24,523 bases of DNA from JANYCG01 sp031397915 (GTDB taxonomy: Bacteria; Pseudomonadota; Gammaproteobacteria; Burkholderiales; Burkholderiaceae_C). The stretch is taken from positions 1-24,523 of the forward strand of contig JANNMM010000087.1 of NCBI GenBank assembly GCA_031397915.1, read 5' to 3'. The notes beneath the pieces were generated by a model. The model was not told the origin of the DNA. It made no database searches and saw nothing but the letters and a program-made list of their open reading frames with translations. Position numbers and translations under genes: made by a program. Below are positions 1 through 7,682 of the stretch, piece by piece. Within the stretch, counting starts at the first letter, position 1; the number at the start of each line of letters is the position of its first letter.

Positions 1-2
1 AT

Positions 3-107
3 GTGCGCCCGCGCAAGTCACTGGGCTGGAAGTGCCCGGCAGAGCTCTTCCTGCCCGAAGGTGCCTTCAACTTCCAGCAGTATTGGGCTGGCGTGATGAC
101 TGGCTAA
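3..107 (+). CDS. IS30-family transposase, C-terminal fragment (5' end outside window)
   Basis: Reading from base 3, the frame encodes about 34 residues ending at TAA (105-107). It contains the stretch RPRKSLGWKCPAELF, which matches the conserved C-terminal end of IS30-family DDE transposases, where an N/G-R-P-R-K-x-L-G-W-x-x-P-x-E pattern sits close to the stop. The rest of the gene lies to the left of the window, so completeness cannot be judged. A terminal-repeat-like sequence follows within ten bases, which supports an IS end. The call rests on one short but characteristic motif. Confidence 0.75.
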   Translation: MRPRKSLGWKCPAELFLPEGAFNFQQYWAGVMTG

Positions 108-115
108 ACTTGCTT

Positions 116-141
116 TGTTGCACTTGGGGCTGGAATCCACC
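116..141 (-). repeat. Probable IS30-type right inverted repeat (IRR)
   Basis: Read inward from base 141 on the minus strand, the sequence begins GGTGGATTC and ends CAAGTGCAACA. This follows the layout of IS30 ends as I remember them (a GATTC near the outer tip and GCAACA at the inner edge). It starts nine bases after the transposase stop, as expected for an IRR. The matching left repeat is not visible, so the exact border is an estimate. Confidence 0.55.
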
Positions 142-223
142 CCGTAAAAACCCAACGAAACAACAAAATGTTGATACCCATATTAATTATTTGCAACCAC
201 AATAGCACGCACGCACAAACGGC

Positions 224-805
224 ATGAACCCGAAACCAGCCCTGTCCGCACTCGAAGCCTTCATCGCGAACGCCACTGCAGCCACACGCCGCAGCCCCGA
301 GCCTGCCGACTGCGTTTTGGCCGTGGCCCCGCTGATGCTCGAACTCATCGAACGAGCGCCTGCTTTCCTTGAGCCGCAGCACTACCGCAGCGACCCTGAC
401 CACTACGCCCGCAATCTCGTTTACGACGCGCCAGACGCGAGCCTGTCGCTCTACACCCTGGTTTGGTTGCCGGGGCAGTGGACGCCCGTGCATGATCACG
501 GCAGCTGGGGCGTGGTGGGCGTTCTGGAAGGCGTGCTGGAGGAGCGCAGCTACGTGCGCCTCTCGCCCGATCAAGGCGCCGATGATGGCATTCAGCTGGT
601 GCGCGGCGGCGTCATCCTGCTCGGCCGAGGCGCCGTCACCAGCTTTGTGCCCAACCCCGACCACATTCACATTACCGGCGTGCCGCACGGGCGCGGGCGC
701 GTCGTCAGCCTGCATCTTTATGGCCGCATGATGAATAGCTTCAACACCTACGATATCTCCGCCGGTACACGAAAGCGCGTGAACCTGGCGCATAACGAAA
801 GTTGA
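224..805 (+). CDS. Cysteine dioxygenase-type thiol dioxygenase (cupin)
   Basis: This 193-residue cupin belongs to the CDO_I family of mononuclear non-haem iron enzymes, which use O2 to oxidise thiols such as cysteine or 3-mercaptopropionate to sulfinic acids in the cytoplasm. The iron ligands are visible as H90 and H92 (VHDHGSWG) and H149. The SLHLY motif (S162, H164, Y166) matches the Ser-His-Tyr triad of animal CDO. R63 in YARN occupies the carboxylate-binding Arg position of cysteine-specific enzymes; Gln-type mercaptopropionate dioxygenases differ there. The cysteine of the animal Cys-Tyr cofactor is absent, as is usual in bacteria. The ATG at 224 gives the usual length but has no strong ribosome-binding site. 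It is preceded by an IS end and transcribed alone. Cysteine is the more likely substrate, but this is not proven. Confidence 0.85.
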   Translation: MNPKPALSALEAFIANATAATRRSPEPADCVLAVAPLMLELIERAPAFLEPQHYRSDPDHYARNLVYDAPDASLSLYTLVWLPGQWTPVHDHGSWGVVGVLEGVLEERSYVRLSPDQGADDGIQLVRGGVILLGRGAVTSFVPNPDHIHITGVPHGRGRVVSLHLYGRMMNSFNTYDISAGTRKRVNLAHNES

Positions 806-1002
806 AGGGGTTCTGCAATCACGGGGGCTTGTCCGTTGGGAATAGAGGCATCCATGAGCCTGTTTATGGCTGGGGGCTCAGGCGAAGTTCTCGGCTTTCC
901 GGCAATCTCCCTGACCTACCCGCTGCTCGAACCGTCGCCCGATACGCCATTGACACCGTTTGAGGCCGGATTGATTGGCCCGTCGCGAACAGCTCTCCCG
1001 GA
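806..1002. other. Intergenic region between convergent genes; nothing recognised
   Basis: This is the 197-base space between the dioxygenase stop and the glycerate kinase stop. An open frame from 836 runs on antisense into the kinase gene and gives no recognisable protein. I see no convincing terminator hairpin followed by a T-run on either strand. It may be degenerate former coding sequence, but I cannot identify it. Confidence 0.4.
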
Positions 1003-2316
1003 TCAGGCAATCAGAATCGCCCGGAAGTCGTTCACATTTGTCAGCGTCGGGCCGGTCACGACTGAATCGCCCAGCGCCTTGAAGAAGCCGTGGCCGTCGT
1101 GGTTGTCCAGGCTCGCGCGGGGGTTGATGCCTTGCGCCCAGGCGCGTGCCAGCGTGTCGGGCCTGCAGACGGCGCCGGCGATTTCTTCTGCGCCATCAAC
1201 GCCGTCGGTGTCGCCCGCCAGCGCATAGACGCGCGTCTGGCCTTGCAGCGCGACAGCGAGCGAGAGCAGGAACTCGACGTTGCGCCCTCCCCGGCCCGGG
1301 TTCGCGCCAACCTCCAAACCACCACCTGCCGAATCGCCCTTCATCGTCACCGTGGTTTCGCCGCCCGAGAGCAACACACACGGCGTCGTGAACGGCTGGC
1401 CGCGCAAGGCCACATGGCGGGCGATGCCGGCCATGGTTTTGCCCAGGTCGCGCGCTTCACCCTCCAAACTATCGCCCAGAATATAGGGCGTGATGCCGGC
1501 TGCACGCGCCACATTGGCGGCGGCCTCCAGCGCGATTTGCGGCGCGGTGATGATGCGGGTGTCACAGTGCCGCAGCCGCGCGTCGCCCGGTTTGACAGAC
1601 TCGCCTGCGCCGCTCTCCAGCAAGGCACGCGCTGCTGCCGGCAGGTCGATGCGGTAACGCGCCAGAATCGCCATCGCGTCGGCGCAAGTGGTCGGGTCCG
1701 GCACGGTGGGGCCCGATGCGATGTCGATCGGGTTGTCACCTGGCACGTCGGAGATCAGCAGCGTGAGCAGCCGCGCCGGGTGGCATGCAGCCGCGAGGCG
1801 CCCGCCCTTGATGGCCGAGAGATGGCGGCGCACGCAGTTCATCTCGGTGATGGTGGCGCCGCTCTTGAGCAGCGCGGTGTTGACGGCCTGCTTGTCAGCC
1901 AGCGTCAAACCGTCGCCCGGCGCGACTAAAAGGGAAGATCCGCCGCCTGAGATCAGCGCGATGACCAGGTCGTCTGCTGTCAAACCGGTGACCATTTCAC
2001 GAACGCGTTGCGTCGCCAGCAGTCCTGCTTCGTCCGGCACCGGGTGCGCGGCCTGCACGATCTCAATGTGTTGGCACGGCACTTCGTAGCCGTAACGCGT
2101 GATCACCAAGCCCGACAACGCGTCCAGCGGGCCTTGCCAGTGGTCTTCCAGCGCGCGCGCCATCGCGGCTGAGGCCTTGCCCGCGCCGATAACGATGCTT
2201 CGGCCTTTTACCGATGCCGGGTCTGGCAAATGTGCCGGCAGGCACAACGCGGGCTGCGCGGCTGCAACGGCCGCGTCAAACATCGCGCGAAGCAAAACCT
2301 CCGGCTGCACGTTCAT
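1003..2316 (-). CDS. Glycerate 2-kinase (MOFRL family, TtuD/GckA type)
   Basis: The product has 437 residues and belongs to the DUF4147 + MOFRL family, whose members phosphorylate D-glycerate to 2-phosphoglycerate in the cytoplasm; older annotations call it hydroxypyruvate reductase TtuD. Visible motifs are GAGKAS (about 44-49, with K47) and SGGGSSLL (about 123-130). The MOFRL part runs from about residue 321 to the end. The frame extends upstream, but the ATG at 2316 is preferred because it overlaps the stop of the upstream garD gene as ATGA, a sign of translational coupling. As last gene of a ttuC-garD-gckA operon it would collect D-glycerate made from tartrate by the dehydrogenase, or from galactarate by an aldolase/reductase encoded elsewhere. 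Confidence 0.9.
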   Translation of the reverse strand: MNVQPEVLLRAMFDAAVAAAQPALCLPAHLPDPASVKGRSIVIGAGKASAAMARALEDHWQGPLDALSGLVITRYGYEVPCQHIEIVQAAHPVPDEAGLLATQRVREMVTGLTADDLVIALISGGGSSLLVAPGDGLTLADKQAVNTALLKSGATITEMNCVRRHLSAIKGGRLAAACHPARLLTLLISDVPGDNPIDIASGPTVPDPTTCADAMAILARYRIDLPAAARALLESGAGESVKPGDARLRHCDTRIITAPQIALEAAANVARAAGITPYILGDSLEGEARDLGKTMAGIARHVALRGQPFTTPCVLLSGGETTVTMKGDSAGGGLEVGANPGRGGRNVEFLLSLAVALQGQTRVYALAGDTDGVDGAEEIAGAVCRPDTLARAWAQGINPRASLDNHDGHGFFKALGDSVVTGPTLTNVNDFRAILIA

Positions 2317-3914
2317 GTAATCGGTGCCGGGTTGAACAACACCAGCGCGTTGTGCAGCTTCCACTGCTCCGCCCAAGTCTTCTTGCGGCCACTCGCCACA
2401 TCGAGCATGAGGCGAAACAACTCCCAGCCAACTTCTTCAATCGACTTGGTGCCGTCGGCAATCGTGCCCGCATTCACGTCCATCAGGTCGTGCCAGCGCC
2501 GCGCCAGGTCGGTGCGCGTGGCCACTTTGATCACTGGGCATTCGGCCAGGCCATACGGTGTGCCGCGCCCGGTGGTGAACACGTGCAGGTTCATGCCGGC
2601 GGCCAGTTGCAGCGTGCCGCAGATGAAGTCGCTGGCTGGCGTGGCGGCATAGGTCAAACCCTTTTGCTTGAGTTTTTCTCCCGGCGCCAACACGCCCGAG
2701 ATTGGCGCCGAGCCGCTTTTGACGATGGAGCCCATCGCCTTCTCGACGATGTTCGACAAACCGCCCTTTTTGTTGCCCGGCGTGGTGTTGGCGCTGCGGT
2801 CCACACTGCCGCGCTTCAAGTAAGCGTCGTACCAGGCCATCTCTCGGATCATCGCTTCTGCCACCTCGGGGGTGGACGCGCGCGAGGTGAGCTGGTCAAT
2901 GCCGTCGCGCACTTCTGTTGTTTCTGAAAACATCACACTGGCGCCGGCGCGCACGAGCAAATCGGTGCAGTAGCCAACTGCCGGGTTCGCCGTGACACCA
3001 GAGAACGCGTCGCTTCCGCCGCACTGCACACCCACCACCAATTCGCTGGCGGGCACCGTCTCGCGCTTGCGCGCGTTCAGGCGCGTGAGGTGTTCTGTGG
3101 CCTGGCGCATGATGGAATCAACCATCGACATGAAACCCACGTGGGCATCGTCTTGCAGGCAGACCACGTCCAGCTTGGCGTCGACAGGGTTGCGTTCATC
3201 AACGATGGCAAAGCTGCCCGGCGGCATCAAGCGCTCGGGCTGCAGCTTCTCGCAGCCCAGGCTCACCACCATCACCTCGCCGCCGAAATTGGGGTTCAGG
3301 CTGATGTTGCGCAACGTGCGGATGGGAATGACGGCATCTGGCGCGTCTATCGCCACACCACAGCCGTAGCTGTGTTCAAGGGCGACCACGTCGTCCACAT
3401 TCGGAAACCTGGGCAAGAGCTCGGCCTTGATGCGTTGCACGGCGAAGTCGGTCACACCGGCCACGCAATGCACCGTCTGTGTGATGGCAAGAATGTTGCG
3501 CGTGCCCACTGAACCGTCAGCATTGCGATAACCTTCAAAGGTGTAGCCTTCGAGTGCGGGCTGCGGTGCAGGCTTCACGGTTGATATTGGCAGGTTCACC
3601 AGTTCCCGCGCGTCAGGCATTTTCAGCAGGCGCTCGTGCACCCAGCTGCCTGCCGGGATGTCTTTGAGCGCGCAACCGATGGGGATGCCATAGCGCAACA
3701 CCAGCGCATTGGCGGCCAGATTCACCAGCGCCACCTTGTGCCCTTGCGGCACTTTATCCACCAGCGTCAAACCCGAGGGCAACACGCTGCCTGCGGGCAA
3801 ACCTCCGTCATTCGCAACGATGGCCACGTTGTCCAGTTCGTGCATACGAATTGTGTGGGGCGAGCCGGCAGGCAAATCCACAAGCGCTGAAGAGCCGGAG
3901 GTTGAGCTGGACAT
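2313..3914 (-). CDS. garD: Galactarate dehydratase
   Basis: The product has 533 residues, close to E. coli GarD (523). GarD belongs to the UxaA/altronate dehydratase family and converts D-galactarate to 5-keto-4-deoxy-D-glucarate plus water. The N-terminal SAF domain (about 25-100) carries MHELDNVAIVANDGGL-like sequence. The large catalytic part contains EGYRNADGSVGTRN, ISLNPNFGGEVMV, CGGSDAFSGVTANPAVGY and TTGRGTPYG, all highly characteristic of GarD rather than altronate dehydratase. The open frame starts 67 codons further upstream, inside the ttuC gene; the ATG at 3914 gives the family length and lies 14 bases after the ttuC stop. The stop overlaps the start of the glycerate kinase. GarL- and GarR-type genes needed to process the product are not in this window. 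Confidence 0.93.
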   Translation of the reverse strand: MSSSTSGSSALVDLPAGSPHTIRMHELDNVAIVANDGGLPAGSVLPSGLTLVDKVPQGHKVALVNLAANALVLRYGIPIGCALKDIPAGSWVHERLLKMPDARELVNLPISTVKPAPQPALEGYTFEGYRNADGSVGTRNILAITQTVHCVAGVTDFAVQRIKAELLPRFPNVDDVVALEHSYGCGVAIDAPDAVIPIRTLRNISLNPNFGGEVMVVSLGCEKLQPERLMPPGSFAIVDERNPVDAKLDVVCLQDDAHVGFMSMVDSIMRQATEHLTRLNARKRETVPASELVVGVQCGGSDAFSGVTANPAVGYCTDLLVRAGASVMFSETTEVRDGIDQLTSRASTPEVAEAMIREMAWYDAYLKRGSVDRSANTTPGNKKGGLSNIVEKAMGSIVKSGSAPISGVLAPGEKLKQKGLTYAATPASDFICGTLQLAAGMNLHVFTTGRGTPYGLAECPVIKVATRTDLARRWHDLMDVNAGTIADGTKSIEEVGWELFRLMLDVASGRKKTWAEQWKLHNALVLFNPAPIT

Positions 3915-3928
3915 GGGTGTCACCGAAT

Positions 3929-5017
3929 TCAGGCGGCTTTGCGCAACACGCTGTCGGCAATGCGCGCGCACACCGCCTGCGTCACCTGGTCTGTTGTGGC
4001 GGTCCCGCCGAGGTCGCCGGTGTGCAGGGATTTGTCGGCGGTGACCTGCTCGATCACCGCCATCAGGGTTTGGGCTGCCGCCACTTCGCCCAGATGCTCG
4101 AGCAGCATCACACAACTCCAGAAGGTGCCCACGGGATTGGCCAGGCCTTTGCCCATAATGTCGAAAGCCGAACCGTGGATCGGCTCAAACATGCTGGGGT
4201 AACGGCGCTCGGGGTCGATGTTGCCGGTGGGCGCAATGCCCAAACTGCCGGCCAGCGCGGCGGCGAGGTCACTCAACACGTCGGCGTGCAGGTTGGTCGC
4301 GACCAGGGTGTCCAGTGAGGCCGGGCGGTTCACCATGCGGTCGGTGCAGGCGTCGACCAGCACCTTGTCCCAGGTGACGCCCGGAAACTCCTTGCTGATT
4401 TGCAAGGCAATTTCGTCCCACATCACCATGGCGTGGCGCTGTGCGTTGGATTTGGTGACCACGGTCAGCAGTTTGCGCGGTCGCGATGCAGCCAGTTTGA
4501 ACGCAAAACGCATGATGCGCTCCACACCGGCGCGGGTCATCACGCTGACGTCGGTGGCCACCTCGATCGGGTGGCCCTGGTGCGCGCGGCCACCCACGCC
4601 AGAGTATTCGCCTTCAGAGTTTTCGCGAACGATGACCCAGTTGAGGTCTTCCCGTTTGCAGTTTTTCAGCGGGCCATCGATGCCGGGCAGGATGCGCGTG
4701 GGGCGCACGTTGGCGTATTGGTCAAAACCCTGGCAAATCTTGAGGCGCAGGCCCCAAAGCGTGATGTGGTCGGGGATATGCGGATCACCCGCCGAGCCGA
4801 ACAAGATGGCGTCTTTGTCGCGCAATGCGTCCAGGCCGTCTTGCGGCATCATTTCGCCGTGGGCGCGGTACCAGTCACCGCCCCAGCCAAAGTTTTCGAA
4901 GTTGAATTTAAACGCGCCAACCGACGACGCCAGAGCTTCGAGTACCGCCTGCCCAGCAGGCACCACTTCTTTGCCAATGCCGTCGCCGGGGATGCAGGCT
5001 ATTTTGTAGGTTTTCAT
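3929..5017 (-). CDS. Tartrate dehydrogenase/decarboxylase-like NAD-dependent enzyme
   Basis: This 362-residue protein belongs to the isocitrate/isopropylmalate dehydrogenase superfamily, closest in style to tartrate dehydrogenase/decarboxylase TtuC and D-malate dehydrogenase DmlA. Family marks are IPGDGIGKEV at the N-terminus, the substrate arginines in NVRP and RENSEGEYSG (R105, R131), K189 in TKSN, and the metal-binding aspartates of HADVLSDL (D246, D250). IAPTGNI and FEPIHGSA complete the nucleotide site. A TTG 18 bases upstream could extend it, but the ATG at 5017 is preferred. As first gene of an operon with garD and glycerate kinase, it would suit conversion of meso-tartrate to D-glycerate and CO2, feeding the kinase directly. 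Substrate choice between tartrate, D-malate and related acids cannot be read from sequence. Confidence 0.82.
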   Translation of the reverse strand: MKTYKIACIPGDGIGKEVVPAGQAVLEALASSVGAFKFNFENFGWGGDWYRAHGEMMPQDGLDALRDKDAILFGSAGDPHIPDHITLWGLRLKICQGFDQYANVRPTRILPGIDGPLKNCKREDLNWVIVRENSEGEYSGVGGRAHQGHPIEVATDVSVMTRAGVERIMRFAFKLAASRPRKLLTVVTKSNAQRHAMVMWDEIALQISKEFPGVTWDKVLVDACTDRMVNRPASLDTLVATNLHADVLSDLAAALAGSLGIAPTGNIDPERRYPSMFEPIHGSAFDIMGKGLANPVGTFWSCVMLLEHLGEVAAAQTLMAVIEQVTADKSLHTGDLGGTATTDQVTQAVCARIADSVLRKAA

Positions 5018-5131
5018 GGGAATGGTTTGAATCAAACCTGAACTTTACCCCGTGCTGCAGGCAGCCTTGCTTTCAGACAGACAATAGGCTCACTTTTTTT
5101 GACCACCTTGAATCACCTCAGCCCAAGCGCC
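5018..5131. promoter_or_regulatory. Divergent promoter region for the sugar-acid genes
   Basis: This 114-base space separates the minus-strand ttuC-garD-gckA operon from the plus-strand IlvD/Edd dehydratase and must hold at least part of both promoters. A TTGCTT (5067-5072) is visible on the plus strand, but no well-spaced -10 partner follows, and I see no clear operator palindrome. The region is inferred from gene layout only. Confidence 0.4.
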
Positions 5132-6883
5132 ATGACCAACAGCTCCAAAGACGACAAAAAAGCCGCCCCACCGCTTGGTATGCAAAAAGGCCTCACCAGC
5201 TACGGCGACGCCGGCTTCTCGCTGTTTCTGCGCAAGGCCTTCATCAAGGGCGCGGGGTATACCGACTCTGCGCTCAACCGCCCTGTCATCGGCATCACCA
5301 ACACCGGCAGCAGCTACAACCCCTGCCACGGCAACATGCCGCAGCTGATCGAGGCCGTCAAGCGCGGCATCTTGATGGCTGGCGGTTTGCCGATGGACTT
5401 TCCCACCATCAGCATCCACGAAAGTTTTGCCTCACCCACCAGCATGTACCTGCGCAATTTGATGTCGATGGACACCGAAGAGATGCTCAAGGCACAACCC
5501 ATGGACGCGGTGGTGCTGATCGGCGGCTGCGACAAAACCGTACCTGCGCAATTGATGGGCGCGGCCTCTGCCGGCCTGCCTGCCATCCAACTCATCACCG
5601 GGTCGATGCTCACAGGCTCGCACCGCAGCGAACGCGTGGGCGCCTGCACGGACTGCCGCCGCTACTGGGCCAAGTTCCGCGCGAATGACATCGACAGCGA
5701 AGAAATAGACGAGGTCAACAACCAGCTCGTCGCCAGTGTCGGCACCTGCTCGGTGATGGGCACCGCCAGCACCATGGCGTGTATTGCCGAGGCGCTGGGC
5801 ATGACAGTACCGGGTGGTGCGTCACCGCCAGCGGTCACAGCGGACCGCATCCGCATCGCTGAAGAAACTGGCGCACGTGCGGTGCAAATGGCCATTGACG
5901 GGTTGACGATTGACAAAATCCTCACGCCGGCTGCGTTCGAAAACGCCCTGCGTGTGCTGCTGGCGATTGGCGGCTCGACCAACGGCCTGGTGCATTTGGC
6001 CGCGATTGCAGGTCGCCTGGGCCTTGATCTGGATTTGCCGGCACTGGACCGCATGGGCCGGGACACGCCGGTACTGCTTGATTTGAAACCCTCTGGCCAG
6101 CACTACATGGAAGACTTTCACCACGCAGGTGGCATGGCGACCCTGCTTCGGGAATTGAAGCCTTTGTTGAACCTCAATGCGATGACGGTCACAGGCCGCA
6201 CACTGGGCGAGGAGCTGGAAGCCCAGGGCTCGGGGTTCAAGCAGGACGTGGTGCGCCCCTTCAACAACCCCATTTACCCGCAAGGCGGCATCGCCGTGTT
6301 GTACGGCAACCTGGCCCCTGGCGGCGCGATCATCAAGCAGTCGGCTGCCGATGCGAAACTGATGGAGCACGAAGGCCGCGCCGTGGTGTTTGAAAATGCG
6401 CAAGACCTGGCCAATCGGGTGGATGACCCGGCTTTGGATGTGAATGCTGACGACGTGCTGGTGCTCAAAAACATCGGCCCCAAAGGCGCGCCGGGCATGC
6501 CCGAGGCCGGTTACCTGCCCATCCCCATCAAACTCGCCCGTGCGGGGGTGAAAGACATGGTGCGTATCTCGGACGGCCGCATGAGCGGCACGGGTTACGG
6601 CACCATCGTGCTGCACGTCACACCCGAGTCGGCGGTGGGTGGGCCGCTGGCGCATGTGAAGAATGGCGACCGCATTCGGCTGTCAATCTCAAAACGCGAG
6701 ATCAGTTTGCTGGTCTCTGCCGAGGAACTGGCAAAGCGGGCAAAAGACAACCCGATCACCGAACCGACCGCGCCACGCGGCTACAAAAAATTGTTTTTGC
6801 AGACGGTGACGCAAGCCGACCAAGGTGTCGATTTTGACTTTTTGCGGGCCGCCGAAAACCACGGCAAAGTCCCGCAAAAATAG
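5132..6883 (+). CDS. IlvD/Edd-family sugar-acid dehydratase
   Basis: This 583-residue iron-sulfur dehydratase belongs to the IlvD/Edd family, which removes water from 2,3-dihydroxy acids to give 2-keto-3-deoxy acids. The cluster cysteines are C65 in NPCHGNM, C133 in GGCDKTVPA and C206 in GTCSVMGTAS. Further family marks are GGSTNGLVHL, SGGI-type sequence near PQGGIAVL and ISDGRMSGTGYGT. Length and context suggest a sugar-acid dehydratase (arabinonate/xylonate type) rather than biosynthetic dihydroxyacid dehydratase, since it stands divergent to galactarate and tartrate genes and a DapA-type enzyme is two genes on. The frame is open from a TTG at 5099; the ATG at 5132 gives a typical length. 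No strong ribosome-binding site decides the start. The natural substrate is not identifiable here. Confidence 0.85.
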   Translation: MTNSSKDDKKAAPPLGMQKGLTSYGDAGFSLFLRKAFIKGAGYTDSALNRPVIGITNTGSSYNPCHGNMPQLIEAVKRGILMAGGLPMDFPTISIHESFASPTSMYLRNLMSMDTEEMLKAQPMDAVVLIGGCDKTVPAQLMGAASAGLPAIQLITGSMLTGSHRSERVGACTDCRRYWAKFRANDIDSEEIDEVNNQLVASVGTCSVMGTASTMACIAEALGMTVPGGASPPAVTADRIRIAEETGARAVQMAIDGLTIDKILTPAAFENALRVLLAIGGSTNGLVHLAAIAGRLGLDLDLPALDRMGRDTPVLLDLKPSGQHYMEDFHHAGGMATLLRELKPLLNLNAMTVTGRTLGEELEAQGSGFKQDVVRPFNNPIYPQGGIAVLYGNLAPGGAIIKQSAADAKLMEHEGRAVVFENAQDLANRVDDPALDVNADDVLVLKNIGPKGAPGMPEAGYLPIPIKLARAGVKDMVRISDGRMSGTGYGTIVLHVTPESAVGGPLAHVKNGDRIRLSISKREISLLVSAEELAKRAKDNPITEPTAPRGYKKLFLQTVTQADQGVDFDFLRAAENHGKVPQK

Positions 6884-6901
6884 CCTTTTCGGGCTCGCCG
6901 A

Positions 6902-7555
6902 TTAGCGTTTGTAGGTCGCGGTGAAGCTGGCTTTGCCGAGCAAACCTTTTCCCACACCCTTGTTCAGCACAAAGGAATAGAGTGCCGCCGTGCCGGTTTT
7001 GGGCACGCCGCCGGCCTTTTGCACGTCATCCACGCCCAAGGCATACAAAGTGAACACGTAGCGGTGCGGCTTGTCGCCGGCTGGCGGGCAGGGGCCACCG
7101 TAGTTGCCGTTGGCGCCCGTCGCACCGGTGTCATTGAAATCGGTACTGCCGCCAAACGCGCCTGCCGGCAAGGTGGCCGGCGCATTGCCCGCGCCTTGCG
7201 CCAAACCTTTGGTGTCGGCCGGCATGTTGTACACCGCCCAATGCCAGAAGCCGCTGCCGGTAGGTGCATCGGGGTCATGGATTTGCAGGGACAAAGACTT
7301 CGTGCCCGCCGGAACGTTTTTCCACTCCAGTGCGGGCGAGACGTTGCCGCCCGTGCAGCCAAAGCCGTTGAGAATGAACTTGTTGTCAAACTTGCCTTTG
7401 GCGAGGTCCGGGCTCGATAGCGAAAAACCCTTGCCACCTGCCTTGCCTTGCGCCTGCACAGCGGTGCTGACCAGAGCGCCTAAGCCCAGTACAGCCACGG
7501 CTGCCAGCGCACCTGACAGTTTGGCACCGGCGCCTTTGGGGGAACTTGTACTCAT
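6902..7555 (-). CDS. Secreted YbhB/YbcL-family (PEBP, Raf kinase inhibitor-like) protein
   Basis: The product has 217 residues. A signal peptide is evident: a charged start, a hydrophobic run (about 15-33) and a VQAQ cleavage region near residue 36, so the mature protein is probably periplasmic. The mature part is a phosphatidylethanolamine-binding fold with the family motifs DPDAPTGSGFWHWAVYNMP and GPCPPAGDKPHRYVFTLYAL. Two mature-region cysteines lie at GFGCTGG and GPCPP. The start is well supported by AAGGAG five bases before the ATG (minus strand, 7561-7566). Bacterial members have no well-established role. It is convergent with the dehydratase gene (18 bases apart) and divergent from the DapA-type gene, so it is probably transcribed alone and not part of the sugar-acid pathway. 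Confidence 0.88.
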   Translation of the reverse strand: MSTSSPKGAGAKLSGALAAVAVLGLGALVSTAVQAQGKAGGKGFSLSSPDLAKGKFDNKFILNGFGCTGGNVSPALEWKNVPAGTKSLSLQIHDPDAPTGSGFWHWAVYNMPADTKGLAQGAGNAPATLPAGAFGGSTDFNDTGATGANGNYGGPCPPAGDKPHRYVFTLYALGVDDVQKAGGVPKTGTAALYSFVLNKGVGKGLLGKASFTATYKR

Positions 7556-7682
7556 CTCATCTCCTTGGGTTGAAAGTCTGCGAAATTAGCACAAAAGCAG
7601 GATTTGCGCAGCCAAGCCGATAAGATCAAATTTTTATTGCCTGAACATCATAATCAGCGCCCCACCCTAAGGATTTCGCCAC

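Larger units (their letters stand above)
1..141 (+). mobile_element. Right end of an IS30-family insertion sequence
   Basis: This segment holds the transposase tail and the probable right inverted repeat. The element would end close to base 141, about 80 bases before the start of the dioxygenase gene. The left end and target duplication are outside the window. The element may supply or disrupt promoter sequence for the downstream gene; that is inference. Confidence 0.6.

Noticed and set aside
836..1228. A short plus-strand frame between the dioxygenase and the kinase
   Set aside because: More than half overlaps the kinase antisense; the unique part has no recognisable sequence or good ribosome-binding site.
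1090..1929. A plus-strand frame inside the glycerate kinase gene
   Set aside because: It is antisense to a recognisable MOFRL-family kinase and shows no motif.
3915..4115. An N-terminal extension of 67 residues on GarD
   Set aside because: It lies within the ttuC gene in another frame, and the GarD family starts at about the ATG at 3914.
5067..5100. A promoter for the IlvD/Edd gene at TTGCTT
   Set aside because: The AATAGG-like -10 candidate is only about eight bases away, and no other partner has suitable spacing.
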